Numbered from the stretch's first letter, positions 24,661 to 35,559 are shown. The stretch is 64,000 bases of DNA from Protonemura montana (GCA_947568835.1 OX387610.1:6101501-6165500); one strand, 5' to 3'. Notes: generated by a model not told the origin, from the letters alone. Program-made: numbers and translations.

Positions 24661-25228
24661 GAAATATTTTTCAATTTAGATCACTCTCAATCTGTCAAAC
24701 AATATTCTGTCAAAAATGTATATCTCCCAAGCAAACAATATAAACTTACCTAGAATATTTAGTTGAACTATTGCGGAAGGCAATAAACTAGTGCGTAACT
24801 GAACTGACAACGTGTGAACCAAGACTTTTCTCCCCAAATAATGATTAGAAAACTAACAAATGATATTGCCAGCTGATAGCACGCATGAATAACTGGCCAT
24901 GGGGCAGATTACTGATCCAAACGATGACGTTCCAGTCAAATCTGTTACCCGAAGTAATTGATAGCCAAACAAACAGAAAGACGAGAAGGATTTGTTGGGA
25001 CCACATTAGAGTGTGAATGAACGAATCGCCGCGATGACATCATCTCGAGATCTGGACTGCTGTGAAATCGATTAGCGCAGTTCAGAAAACTACATTTTTG
25101 CTCGAGATTGAGCTAGATTTGTCACCAGGCAAAAATATCGAGGCTAGAAGAAAAGGCAGCCGAAGCAGACCAACGGAAGTGAAGAAGGTGTCTTATTAAA
25201 AACAAAATAGAGTAGATTGCTACTGAGC

Positions 25229-25900
25229 CACTAATCAAAAATAACCTGGATAGAGCATAAGATCCAGCCAGCTGATCTCAAATAACGGGGATACAGCATA
25301 GGATCCAGCCAGCTGATCTCAAATAACGTGGATACAGCATAGGATCCAGCCAGCTGATCTCAAATAACCTAGATAGAGCATAGGAACCAGCCAGCTGATC
25401 TCAAATAACCTAGATAGAGCATAGGAACCAGCCAGCTGATCTCAAATAACCTAGATAGAGCATAGGATCCTGCCAGCTGATCTCAAATAACGTGGATACA
25501 GCATAGGATCCAGCCAGCTGATCTCAAATAACCTGGATAGAGCATAGGAACCAGCCAGCTGATCTCAAATAACCTAGATAGAGCATAGGAACCAGCCAGC
25601 TGATCTCAAATAACCTGGATAGAGCATAGGAACCAGCCAGCTGATCTCAAATAACCTAGATAGAGCATAGGATCCAGCCAGCTGATCAACATTGAAGTCA
25701 GGCAATCTATTGTTGGCAAATCTTTAAATCTAGGGTGGCGATATGATTTCAATGCTAATTCGGTTTTTAAATCACGTTTTCAACCAATTTTGATCGTTAA
25801 AGTTGAGAAAACTGCAAAAATCACGTAAACAACTGATGAAAGCAATTTTAATAGTCTTTTAAAGAGAACTCAAAACTACTGTCTGACAACATAAACTTAA
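25229..25900 (-). mobile_element. CACTA-like element with 41-bp minisatellite, inverted
   Basis: On the minus strand, a diverged internal part (about 25,690-25,900, alignable to 26,930-27,120) leads into about 11 repeats of 41 bp (25,237-25,687). It ends in GGTTATTTTTGATTAGTG, so the plus strand begins CACTAATCAAAAATAACC. Subvariants of the unit (GATACAGC versus GATAGAGC; ATCC versus AACC) alternate in blocks, suggesting multi-unit duplication. The far-left terminus is not preserved. Confidence 0.7.
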
Positions 25901-26279
25901 AAGGAAACGGAAATTCCTTCGTCTCTTCAATGAACCAACGTCTTTCGCGTTGTAAAAACCTACTGCACTTACAGCTTAGAAGTTGTAGTAAAAAAAAAAC
26001 GCTTCGTAATGCTCGCAAAGTGGTGCTACAGTAGAAATGATCGTCAGAGACGAGAACTATTTTATTTTATTTTTATAAAAACCTTTTGACTCGAACCGGA
26101 CTGATGTTTTAGTGGTATCAAATTTGTTTGTGTATCGATTACTGCGAAGTCTACCCGGAAGGTCAAGCAATTGGAAAATAACAAACATACAAATGTTTAA
26201 ATTTGAGAAGGACTAACCACTTGCAGGCAGGAAACTGTTATTGCTTAATTTTTAATTCTATTAAAAGTGTATTACAGTG

Positions 26280-26640
26280 GATAGCGAAAATGTTAAACTT
26301 TCGTGGTAACTGTAGGTGCCACCCGATGTCATGCTTGCGGCCTTTCTATTTTACACAATAAAAATAATTTTGACTCGAAATATTGATTTATGTTTATCAA
26401 CCGTTGAGGTTAGTAATAATCACGATTAAATGAGCGTAAACTTGTTTCAAATGCGAGTAATCTGAGAGAAATAACGAAATTAAATTTCTTTACCGTCACC
26501 TAGGTGACTCTTGGTGACCCCTCTCTTCTAGGAGACTCCACCTAGAAGCACATTCTCCATTTTTTTTCGCGGTAAAGAATTTATTTGGCAGCCTTTTCTC
26601 ACGAAGACAGGTTAACATTAGCGCTGCGTTAGCATTGTTT
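26280..26640 (+). repeat. GAGCCGG-family repeat, diverged copy
   Basis: The left end is degraded; GTAGGTGCCACCCGATGTC, AACCGTTGAGGTTAGTAATA and CGAGTAATCTGAGAGAAATA follow in family order. The right part has TTCGCGGTAAAGAATTTATT and TTAACATTAGCGCTGCG. Confidence 0.6.
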
Positions 26641-26854
26641 TACCAATTTTCTAACGCATTGAAATTCCTCGGGCGGTGTCGTCTCCCTCCTTGCTACAGA
26701 ATCGGGGATAGGCGCTTGCGTCAAAAAGTTAAAAATGGATTCACCTGTCAGCCGAAAAACACCACAGACATACGAATGCAGAAAATCGAAATCTAGGCGT
26801 GAATTTAACCAGTGGCGTACCGTGATGCCTAATTGCCTAATCACGAGTCTTGCA

Positions 26855-27440
26855 CACTGATCTCAAATAACCGGATAGCGGCTAGAGAACTTACAACCAA
26901 GGCCGCCATCTTGAGAGTCCCTGATTTTCAGTTCTTTCAGAAAGCCCGTGATATTTTTATTGTTTTCATCTATAGTTATCGTGGATTTCGTTGTCTTCAC
27001 CACTTTAATGGTCAAAATTGGTAGAACACGAATTTCAAAAACTCTAAAATTAGCATTAAACTCATAAAACACCTCGGATTTAGGGACTCGTATCTGTTTC
27101 TAACAATGGATTGCTTGACTTCAATTTTGATCAGCTGGCTGGAACCTATGCTCTATCCATGTTATTTGAGATCAGCTGGCTGGATCCTATGCTCTATCCA
27201 GGTTATTAGAGATCAGCTGGCTGGTTCCTATGCTCTAGCCAGGTTATTTGAGATCAGCTGGCTGGGTCCTATGCTCTATCCAGGTTATTAGAGATCAGCT
27301 GGCTGGATGCTATGCTCTATCCAGGTTAATTGAGATCAGCTGGCTGGATCCTATTCTCTATCTAGGTTATTTGAGATCAGATAGCTGGATCCTATGCTCT
27401 ATCCAGGTTAATTGAGATCAGCTGGCTGTATCCTTTGCCA
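26855..27440 (+). mobile_element. CACTA-like element with 41-bp minisatellite, right end lost
   Basis: The left terminus CACTGATCTCAAATAACC is followed by GGATAGCGG and GGCCGCCATCTTGAGAGTCC, then by the unique part to about 27,127. About 7.5 units of 41 bp follow. The array ends without the CAGTG terminus, so this copy is truncated on the right. Confidence 0.75.
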
Positions 27441-27689
27441 CTGTATGTTTACAAGCAAACTAATACCATTCGCAATCTAAAATAGATAACCAACTGCACC
27501 ACGCGCCTGCGCCACTGTGTTTACTGAATAATTGTGTTCGGCACATGACATTTGAGCCTCTCTCGATGATCCAAGACGCATGTGGTTAAAAGACCGCCGC
27601 TGCATCAGATTTATACGCGTCGACTGCGTGATCTTACTCTGCAATTAGCCGCCCACGCACCTGGAAGCAGTCTGCATTGCCAACAGAGA

Positions 27690-28410
27690 GCCGTAGCGGC
27701 CAGGGAGTGGCCGACTCTAGGCGTGGACGCCATGTTTGCCCCAAGACTGATAGTCAAGTCATGGAGCCTTGATAGCCAGAGAGTGGCTGACTTTAAGCGT
27801 GGTTGTCATGTTTGCCCCAAGATTCTTAAACTATGTAGCGTTGATAGCTAGACAGTGGCTGACTCCGAGCGTAGACGCTATATTTTCCCCAAGACTAACT
27901 GTCAAGCCGTTGAGTGTGCAGGTTATAGATAGAGGCAGAATGTTAATGTTAAACTTTCTGCGTGAAAGATGGCCGCCAAATGACTACTTTACCGACAAAA
28001 ATTCAGAGTACCGGAACACCCTGTTAAGTGGAGCCACTGTCGTATGAAATTTCATTTCGATATATCTCGTGGGCTCACTCGCTTTTGAGACATTTCATGC
28101 TCAAAAAATCTCCATCAATGTTTACCTCAACGATTGATATACACGTAACGATATTCAAAAGCGAGTAACCTACGAGAAATATCGACATTTAATTTCATAC
28201 GGCTGTAGCTCCACCTAACGGAGTGTTCCGGTACTCTGCATTTTTGTCGGTAAGGTAGTCATTTTGCGGCCATCTTTCACGCAGAAACTTTAACATTGAC
28301 GTTCTGCCTCTATCTATAACCTGCACAATCAAAGGTCAAGCTATGAAGCCTTGATAGCCAGAGAGTGGCCGACTCCAAGCGTGGGCGCCATGTTAGCCGC
28401 AAGACTGACC
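27690..28410 (+). repeat. ~72-79 bp tandem repeat, interrupted by a MITE
   Basis: Units beginning near AGAGTGGCTGACT and reading AAGCGTGG, GCCATGTTTGCCCCAAGACT start near 27,698, 27,777 and 27,849 (the third with a substituted start, CTAGACAGTGGCTGACTCC). A fourth resumes at about 28,341-28,410 after the fold-back MITE. Units are 75-90 % alike by eye. Function unknown. Confidence 0.65.
27907..28335. mobile_element. fold-back MITE, copy 3 (429 bp), inserted in tandem repeat
   Basis: It starts CCGTTGAGTGTGCAGG and ends CCTGCACAATCAAAGG. TCAAG flanks it perfectly (27,902-27,906 and 28,336-28,340). The neighbouring unit reads GATAGTCAAGTCATGGAGCC without the element, so it gives the pre-insertion sequence with a single TCAAG. 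Confidence 0.9.
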
Positions 28411-29140
28411 TTAGCTTGACTTGGCTTGACAGAGTGGCCAACTTAATGAGTATTTCACATAATTGAAACAATCCTTACTGAAAGCCTATGAAGTCAGATT
28501 ATTTCCCATGTTTTATCACCGAGTCAATGTTTTCCACTCCCCGACTACGGCTGGTCTATAGTTTGCAGCCCATTGCATTCGCAGATTCCCTCTGGGCCAT
28601 CCGCGATTCATTAGGACTGAGCCCGAACAGTGTGAGGTATGGAAACGAACGACGACCACGCCTTCTCCCCAGACGGCTACAATAAGAACGAACGAAGATG
28701 GACCTAAATAGACGCTTTTATTCTCTCGGGCAAGCCAGTGGCGACATGCCGGTAATATGTAGGGTAAGGCGTTGGACAGGATGGACGACAGGATGTAGTA
28801 TTTAACGGTGTTTTAGAAATCTTTCTACAAGTATGGGCCCCTTAGCGTTTGTCTAATGGGAGTCGGTGATTGAAAGACAGCGATGATGATAGGTACCTTG
28901 GACTGTAGATGAAGACCGGGTAGTCGAGCACAGAAGGTTCTCTTAAAAGGGTATGGTCTTGTCATGTAAAGACTTTTTCTGGCCAAAAGCAAAGTCTAAA
29001 TATAGACATAGATGTAAGCATGGACTTTATGCAGATTAGAGACTCGGGACAAAATGGCCGAGCACATAGCCATAAATTGATACGTAAGACCGTGATCATC
29101 TGTCCTTTTGACAGGCGTTTTGAAGATTGGAAATGTTATT
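28411..29140. other. no gene seen
   Basis: Less AT-rich around 28,520-28,760, with a 65-codon frame at 28,488-28,685 of no recognised family. No splice-supported exon. Confidence 0.3.
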
Positions 29141-29147
29141 GGGTGGT

Positions 29148-29205
29148 TATTAGTGTTCCTAATAATAAAATACTTTGCGTATCGCAAGTGTTTGCTATTT
29201 AAATA
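29148..29205 (+). mobile_element. tRNA-SINE tail fragment
   Basis: TTATTAGTGTTCCTAATAAT, AAAATACTTTGCG, then ATCGCAAGTGTTTGCTATTT: the 3' module of the tRNA-derived SINE. The next copy starts about 60 bp downstream. Confidence 0.5.
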
Positions 29206-29261
29206 AGAGTTTAAAGCGTAAAACGTATGCAACGTCAAATTGGAATTCCTTCGGATTGAAT

Positions 29262-29480
29262 GGCTGTGATGGAATCAGCGTGACTGTGAGAATTCACAGC
29301 CTTGAGGTTCTACTCGTTGGAGATCCATCATTCTCATCAAATGCACAAAAATCTTCTCTAGTAGGTAATGTCTGAGTAGCTCAATTGGTTAGAGTAACAC
29401 TTCAACAGGTGGAGATAAAGGTTTGAGCCTACGGTTAGGCACCAAAACTTGAAAAGGTTGTTAGAGTTACTAATAATAAA
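29262..29480 (+). mobile_element. tRNA-derived SINE with upstream block
   Basis: The upstream block (GACTGTGAGAATTCACAGCC, GTTCTACTCGTTGGAGATCC, ATTCTCATCAAATGCAC) leads to the head at 29,371. There GAGTAGCTCAATTGGTTAGA is the A box, and GATAAAGGTTTGAGCCT is the B-box region. The tail begins at TTGAAAAGGTTGTTAGAG. Copies with the same order lie at 1.6 kb (minus) and 39.0 kb. Confidence 0.7.
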
Positions 29481-29481
29481 A

Positions 29482-29650
29482 AGCGTAAATCGTTAAAGTT
29501 AGCGTTAGTAAGAAAAATTAAGCACAAAAAAGTCTGAAATTCAATAAATCTACGAGAAATATAACGGAATTAAATTGCTCAGAATTAAAATTGCAGTAGC
29601 TCCATTTCTTACCACAAGCAATTTTTATCGGTAAAGGAGAAAAGCTGTGA
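29482..29650 (+). repeat. GAGCCGG/fold-back related fragment
   Basis: AATCGTTAAAGTTAGCGTTA, ATCTACGAGAAATATAACGG and GCAGTAGCTCCATTTC combine features of the GAGCCGG family and of the fold-back MITE (TACGAGAAATATCG, GTGGCTCCAC). It is diverged and truncated. Confidence 0.4.
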
Positions 29651-29651
29651 A

Positions 29652-29912
29652 GCGGACCACCGGCTTAACGTCCCTACCGAAGGACGGTACAACTCGAACA
29701 GCAGGATTCCTCCACAAATCCATGCTGTCGAGAGTTTTGATAAGCAAGGCAAATTAAGTTTTTGTACTAACTTTCATCCCTCCAACCTCTCTCCCGAAAA
29801 GAATTGGTCATTTGTGTGGCGGTCACCCATTCAATACCTGACTCAGCGCAGTGTTGCTTAACTTCGGTGATCTCACGAGAACCGGTGTTTCCAACACGCC
29901 AAATCTGTCGGT
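29652..29912 (-). mobile_element. 5S-type SINE, single head plus body
   Basis: On the minus strand the head GGTTCTCGTGAGATCACCGA, AGTTAAGCAACACTGCGC and ATTGAATGGGTGACC is well kept. The body GGGAGAGAGGTTGGAGGGAT, AGGAATCCTGCTGTTCG and the GGGACGTTAAGCCGGTGGTCC core follows. The 3' end is lost. Confidence 0.85.
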
Positions 29913-29955
29913 CAATCGCATTTCAGATCGAAATGCGGATTGACCTTCCATCTGT

Positions 29956-30102
29956 ATTTATGCTAACCTCAACGATTGATATACATGTCTCGATATTCCA
30001 AGTCGTAATTATTTAATTGGAGAAGATTGTTTTAAAAGAACTACCGCAGGAGCCATCTTGTGTGGTAACCTACCGTTACCAAATGTTGCCGGCTCGTTTA
30101 AA
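29956..30102 (-). repeat. GAGCCGG-family repeat fragment
   Basis: On the minus strand: AAACGAGCCGGCAACATTTG, GGTAACGGTAGGTTACC and the middle ATCAATCGTTGAGGTTAGCA. Confidence 0.6.
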
Positions 30103-30109
30103 AAATAAA

Positions 30110-30535
30110 ATAAATAATCAGATAAAAAAATTGATCTCTCGCTCACTTGACCCGTACACTACGCCACTGACCCGTCAAGTCGTTCTGCGCTGAGACGAGC
30201 GACTACAGATCTTTGCTTCTCACTGGAATCGTGAAAGCAATACCCGTCCAGCGATCACGACCACGCGATCGTTGCAGCTTCAATGGACCACCGAACGCCA
30301 CCGACGATTAACATGATAAATGCCAGCGTGCGGATTTGTTATTATTGCTGACCGCGTGCATACCGCATCGAAACTGTTAAATGCAGTTTGGTATCCCATA
30401 AGGGAATATCTTAGCACAGGTATATTTGAGTGCTGGTCAGATGAGTATGGTACGTCCCGAAATCAAAGGTGCATCGGGTTTAAAACACTTCTAAATGTTA
30501 AATTGTATTCAATAATTTGCAAGATTTAAGATCTA
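30110..30535. other. unique, less AT-rich stretch; no gene seen
   Basis: 30,140-30,350 has balanced composition and CG dinucleotides (CGATCACGACCACGCGATCG). A 69-codon frame follows at 30,320, with no known family. It may be regulatory or part of an unrecognised exon. Confidence 0.3.
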
Positions 30536-30540
30536 TATTT

Positions 30541-30985
30541 GAATTAACTGTCAGAATTGATTGATTTGGCTATGTTGTTGAAAGTATCTTCTAATGAGGG
30601 TAACCCTGATCAACTGAGATACTTTCTTAGTCCAGTAAAGAACCACAGTAAAAAATAGTCGACAATCCCTTTTGTCTACTAGTTCTTATGGGCGAATGTT
30701 GTTATAAGGTTGAGTACCAGCTGTTTTTTTATGGTTGATATCCTGAATAAACCGTGCGTACTGGTCTCCAAACTTTAAGCAAAATTGCAACTCTATTTTC
30801 TTGTTGGTAAGGGATGAGGGTAGGTACATGATTTGGCAACACAGCCTAGATGGTTGGGTCAAGACGGGTTGAAATATTGAAACCTGACTCGAATCAAACA
30901 AAGACGTCCTAATTTTCACAATTGAACACTTAAAAACACCACTGCACTTCTAGTTTTGGGATACATTGTAATAACTTTACGAGTA
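30541..30985 (+). repeat. dispersed repeat, copy B (partner at 160-450)
   Basis: Shares TGTCAGAATTGATTGATTTG, TTTGGCAACACAGCCTAGAT, AGACGGGTTG and TTTTGGGATACA in order with copy A, with about 170 extra bp after the first block. Confidence 0.5.
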
Positions 30986-31344
30986 GGTACTTAAGAACCC
31001 AGCCGGTATGTTGGTATATGTATCTCAGAGTGTGATTAATTAGAAAAGTGCAATGCAAAACTAAAAGTAATTTAATTGCGCTAGAGATTTATGGGGTCAG
31101 GTTTTTAAAATCGTGTGCTCCGAAATCCCGCTTTGTTATATTGTACAGACAATGCTAAAAATAGCCGTGTTTTTTTAATGGTTCAAACTGTGTTGCAAGC
31201 AAAATGCAATAAATTAGATGCTGGGGCCAATCGCGAAGCCAATTTTATTTGAGTTGCTGTTGGTCGTGGCTGTAATTCTTTGTTTTAAATTAAAAGAAAA
31301 ATATCACCGCGCCAAAAATTAAATACAAATTTAACTAGAAATGT

Positions 31345-31581
31345 ATGATGGTTTTTAGACTCATGTCTACTTGATTTATCCTTAGCACAAGTTTTTAGAA
31401 AAACTATTTGAACTGGGTTTTGAATGCTAAGTAAAGGGCTACTAAATTTCCCGACGTTTCGTAACATGTACTAGTTACTTGTAGCTAGTAGTAACTACTA
31501 TATTACACGAAACGTCGGGAAATTTAGTAGCCCTTTACTTAGCATTCAAAACCCAATTCAAATAGTTTTTCTAAAAAAAAA
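31345..31581 (+). mobile_element. GACGTTTCG-core retroposon-like hairpin with 14-bp duplications
   Basis: The element starts ATGATGGTTTTTAGACTC and runs to the CCCGACGTTTCGTAAC core. After a ~45-bp loop it continues as the near-perfect inverted copy (arms 31,392-31,463 and 31,507-31,576, about one mismatch). It ends in CTAAAAAAAAA. TTAACTAGAAATGT flanks it exactly at 31,331-31,344 and 31,582-31,595. The A-run plus long duplication suggests target-primed reverse transcription. The hairpin suggests template switching or use of a snap-back product. Confidence 0.75.
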
Positions 31582-31599
31582 TTAACTAGAAATGTCATT

Positions 31600-32085
31600 G
31601 AAAATTCTAATGGGGATTCACTTAATTTACTCAAATTTGGACAAAGTTGAAATTGTATTTACCTAAAGATTTACACAGAAAGATCCCTTGTGTCTCTTTG
31701 TTTCAAGATTTCCTTATGCGATTAAAATTGGAGCGAAAAAGGGTTCGAGCTGAAAAACGTCAGACAGAGTTCATTTTAGTTCATTTTATATACTCGTTTG
31801 GTGAAAAAAATATGAAATACTTTTGCCGAAAATTTATCTGCCGAAAAAAATGTGCCAAAAAAATGTTTATGGGCCGTTACTCCGGTATAGAGCAACAAAC
31901 AAAAGTACACGATTGACCATTTTAAAGATTTCTCGCTTCACTCTCTCAGATCGCCAACAACTACTTGCTGCCCTTGGGGCCGTCCCAAACAAAGCTCCAC
32001 AAAGTTCGAAGCTGAAAATTGGACTTCTAAACAATCTAACTAAATGAAAATATATTATTTTGAGACAGATATACATATAAATGTG
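31600..32085. other. no gene seen
   Basis: Three overlapping 74-89 codon frames on both strands, lysine/phenylalanine-rich as expected from AT-rich DNA. No family recognised. Confidence 0.3.
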
Positions 32086-32089
32086 GAGA

Positions 32090-32180
32090 CTTTCCCTCAT
32101 CCCCTCTAGACTAGGTTAGTTTCATCATCATCCTCATCATCATCCCACTGATTCACTACCGTCATAAGACCAGTGCCAAC
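32090..32180 (+). mobile_element. 5S-type SINE 3' body fragment
   Basis: CCCTCTAGACTAGGTTAG, TCATCATCATCCTCATCATC, CACTGATTCACTACCGTCAT and AGACCAGTGCCAAC: the 3' third of the SINE body, without head or tail. Confidence 0.65.
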
Positions 32181-32214
32181 GAATAATTTTGAAATTTTAT
32201 TTTTAGTAACAGTA

Positions 32215-32340
32215 ATCTGTAATCTCTTAAAAATTGATGCCCAAACAGGTAATTTTCTAGAGGTAATTAGTGTTACAAATAAGAAAGCACCCCGCGCATT
32301 GCAAGCGTTTGCAATTTAAATCAGATTTCGGAAATTTTTA
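32215..32340 (+). mobile_element. tRNA-SINE tail fragment
   Basis: TTAAAAATTGATGCCCAAAC, ATTAGTGTTACAAATAAGAA, CGCGCATTGCAAGCGTTTGC, AATTTAAATCAGATTTC: the tail module of the tRNA-derived SINE. Confidence 0.5.
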
Positions 32341-32571
32341 AATTGATTGTTAACATAAAAAAAACTGAAAACCTCCCAAACCTCTGAGCCCCCAGGCCTG
32401 GGCCTTCTGCACCTAAACCTCATCGCTCTACTCTCTACCTACAACAGTCCAAACGACCTCCATGCAAATTCAACAGTCCTCATAAAAACAAACCCTAAAT
32501 CCCCGCCATGCGAACACAACATCGCTAACATCTCGCTGTCTACAGATTCGCTCATTTTCTGGGTGTATGTG

Positions 32572-32647
32572 GAGGGGGGTGGGGGGGGGGCGACCTCCCG
32601 CTTGACCCTGCCCCGGGGGGTACGCGGGTATTGGGGGGGGGGGGGGG
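32572..32647 (+). repeat. G-rich tract cluster
   Basis: Three G runs (through about 32,590; 32,615-32,620; 32,633-32,647) lie within 76 bp, separated by C-rich sequence. The minus strand could read as proline repeats, but there is no gene context. Potential quadruplex-forming DNA. Confidence 0.7.
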
Positions 32648-32649
32648 AC

Positions 32650-33165
32650 ATCGTAAAACACAACAATGGCAGGTCTTTATGATCGTACAAGACGATCCAC
32701 CTCATGCTTTTGTGCGCGCTTGGCCCTGTTGATCATGACTGGCATCACTGGTTCATACTCGGTTCAGAAACAAGATAGGTTGGCAAAATCGGCGAATGTC
32801 CAGCTATTTGATGTAGGGATTAAGCCAAACGATTCGCTACCATATAGGATAAACAATGCGATGGAATATTAGAGTTTAAGTTGAGGTGTAAAAAACGGAT
32901 GAACAAAATTATAGAAAAAGGTATGATTTTGATGGCTAAGGTTTGGTATTACAATTTTCTTAACTCCTACATAAAGTGGTTGTTAATTCAAACGCCATGG
33001 CAACAACCAATCACAGGCAGTGAAAGTCAGCTGTTTCTGTGAGTTAGGTGCTAACTAAAGTTGAAAAATATTTTAATACTGGAACGTCGTAAAACTGATA
33101 ATAATTGGTATTGTTGAGGGGATTTATATTCATGGTTAATCAAAATCACAACTTTGTGGCATCAG
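32650..33165. other. no gene seen
   Basis: A 68-codon frame at 32,666-32,872 has no recognised family. The rest is AT-rich without features. Confidence 0.3.
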
Positions 33166-33167
33166 AG

Positions 33168-33565
33168 GTTGATTGATTTGTGGTGTTTAACTTCGTATTG
33201 TTACAACGTCGGGGCCTTTGGCACTGGTTTGGTGGCGTCAGTGAATGAGTGGTTGATAATTAGGAAGATAATAAACATAACCTAGCCTAGAAAGGAGAAA
33301 TGTTAACCTGGAATCAACACGTAGCCTACTTTTGTCTAAAAGCACTAATAAGACTACCGGCTAAACGTCCCTTCCGAAGGACGGTACAACGCGAACAACA
33401 GGAGTCCTCCACAAGTCCATGCTGTCGAGAGGTTGATAAGCAAGACAAATGAAGTTGCTGTACTAACTTTCATCCCTCCAACTTCTCTCCTAAACAAAAC
33501 TCCTTGTGAACCCATCCAATACCTGACCCAGCACTTCATGATCTTTGAACACACCAAACCGTTCT
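33168..33565 (-). mobile_element. 5S-type SINE, near full length, degraded head
   Basis: On the minus strand it is complete from the 3' AATC-type tail (GATTGATT at 33,170) through the TTAGGCTAGGTT-like block and the GGGACGTTTAGCCGG core to the GGGATGAAAGTTAGTACAGC block. The 5S head survives only as TGCTGGGTCAGGTATTGGAT and a GTTTGGTGTG edge. Confidence 0.75.
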
Positions 33566-33569
33566 GTGG

Positions 33570-34640
33570 AACAAATAGTCTCATCTATCATATCGAATGT
33601 TACCATAAAACGTAGCAGATCTAGGTGTAGGGAATCTAAATGGGTCCAACAAATTTAATCCAAATCGGTCCAGCCGTTTGGAGCAAACATAAAAAAAAAA
33701 ATCACATTTTTTCCAGATAGTCAAAAAGCACTTCTGTCCCTAGCCTCATTCAATAAAGCTTTCAACTCACTAACACACTTTGGCCAATGTCTTCCCGCTG
33801 CCCAAACCGCAGATCCCGCTGCGCACGATGTTCCAATCATTAATTAGCAACTCGCCCACTAATTGAATTGTTTAACAGAACATAACTCATCAGCCAGTCG
33901 AGGCGTCCCACGCTGAGATCTTGATCAATTTACAAGACTATCTCGCAATCTGATATTGATACAACATTGTTTATGCCCTGTGTTAGTTGTTTTTTTCACT
34001 TTGCATTAGCTTATAAGCCACGCTTATAATAAGTCTGGCTCGTGAATGAAACATACCATATCAAGCCCCTCCATAGAGATTTGCTTTCTTTGGATTATAG
34101 CTTATGGCCAAAATGGATCTAGAAGTCTTTGAAATGGTATCTTCTTGCATTCTTGCGTTTTTTTTTCAAAAAAATTGGTCAGACGGTTTTGAAACTATTT
34201 AAAATTCACGGCATTTTTCAGATTTTGTATAAACTTTTTGAAGTTGTACTGCCTAAAGTGTTTGATATGTTTTCACCGAACTTTGTCAAAGATGCGAAAT
34301 ACATAAAAATGAAGGATTTGTGAAATTTTTGAGCCCATATGACTTTTTTTATTCACAAATTTCAGACTTAATTTTGTGAATTTTGGCTGTTTTGCTTTGA
34401 CTATGCAATGGATTGGCTTCACATTTTATCGTAAAACTAGAATCAAATTAAGTTCGCGAAGTCCTAGCAAAAAAACTTCAAGTTTTACTTTAAACTCTCC
34501 TTTGTGGACCCGCCCCAGATGTTTTCAAAAATAGGAAACAAAATATAAGATTATTTTCATTTTTCAATATTTCAATCAAATTTCTCTTAGTGGTGAAATG
34601 GCTGGTGCAGAAATGAACGTGACATTACTTAATTCATGGA
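33570..34640. other. mostly unique sequence; no gene seen
   Basis: 33,640-33,720 contains ATCGGTCCAGCCGTTTGGAG. The related ACGGCTGGACCGATT appears at 39,765 in the other orientation, so it is probably a decayed transposon. 33,780-33,990 is unique-looking with AATCATTAATTAGC and ACTAATTGAATTG sites. A 64-codon frame at 34,129 has no known family. Confidence 0.3.
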
Positions 34641-34644
34641 GACT

Positions 34645-35035
34645 TGGTGGTGTTTAAAGGTGCATTGTTTTATCAACGGATACTGCAGCACTGGTTTAAT
34701 GGCGTATGTAAATTAGTGGAGATAACCTAGCCTAGAAGGAGGGAGTAGAAATTAGGTACCGGCACGTTCCCTACTCCTGTCGAAGAGCACCAATGGGACT
34801 ACCGACTTGACGTCCCTTCTGAAGGACGGTACAACCGGATTCCTCTAAAAATCCATACTGCCGAGAGGTTGACAAGGCGAGAGAGCCGTACTAACTTGCG
34901 TCCCTCCAACCTCTCTCCAAAATAGAACCGGTCGTTTGTACAATGGTCACCAATCCAATGTCTGCCTCAACGTAGTGTTGCTTAACTTCGGTGATCATGC
35001 AATTCGGCGTAGCAAACACACCAAACAGTTCGCCA
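34645..35035 (-). mobile_element. 5S-type SINE, nearly complete
   Basis: On the minus strand a single 5S head (GATCACCGAAGTTAAGCAAC, CATTGGATTGGTGACC) is followed by the body (GGAGAGAGGTTGGAGGGACG), the GGGACGTCAAGTCGG core, CTCTTCGACAGGAGTAGG and TAACGTGCCGGTACC. The 3' end is slightly degraded. Confidence 0.8.
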
Positions 35036-35559
35036 TGTACGTCGCCGATGACAGGTAAATACTTAATAACATGTTTAATATTACAAAGCTAGAGGGATTA
35101 TTCTGCATTTGTCTAGACTCTTAGTTGTCCTCGAGCTCACTATGATCAAATCGACCGTGTCAATCGCAAAAAAATGCATAGGTACACATATCGAAGAATG
35201 CACATATGCACGTGTATATGCGCTCGGTCGCGCGAAGGTTATGACAAAAGGTGCAGCAAGAGTGCAAGCAGCAACAATTGCATATTACTGCCGCTTGTCT
35301 ATAAATAATCGAAAACTTGGCTCACTTTTTTGTATCGCTGCGTCTTCGATTGGAAGGCGGTGATGTAAAAAGAAAGAAAAAAAGAGGGTGTTCAGCGACT
35401 GTTTTCCGGTGGCGTGCGGTATGTAAATAGAGTGGGAATATGTTTTGTTGTTCTTTTCCCTCAAGAAACGCGTGAAGTTTGAATGATTTTAAGTTATTTA
35501 CTTTTTGGGTTTTTACCTTCTTAGAAAAATTGTAGTATATTCAGAACATAACGTCTGAA

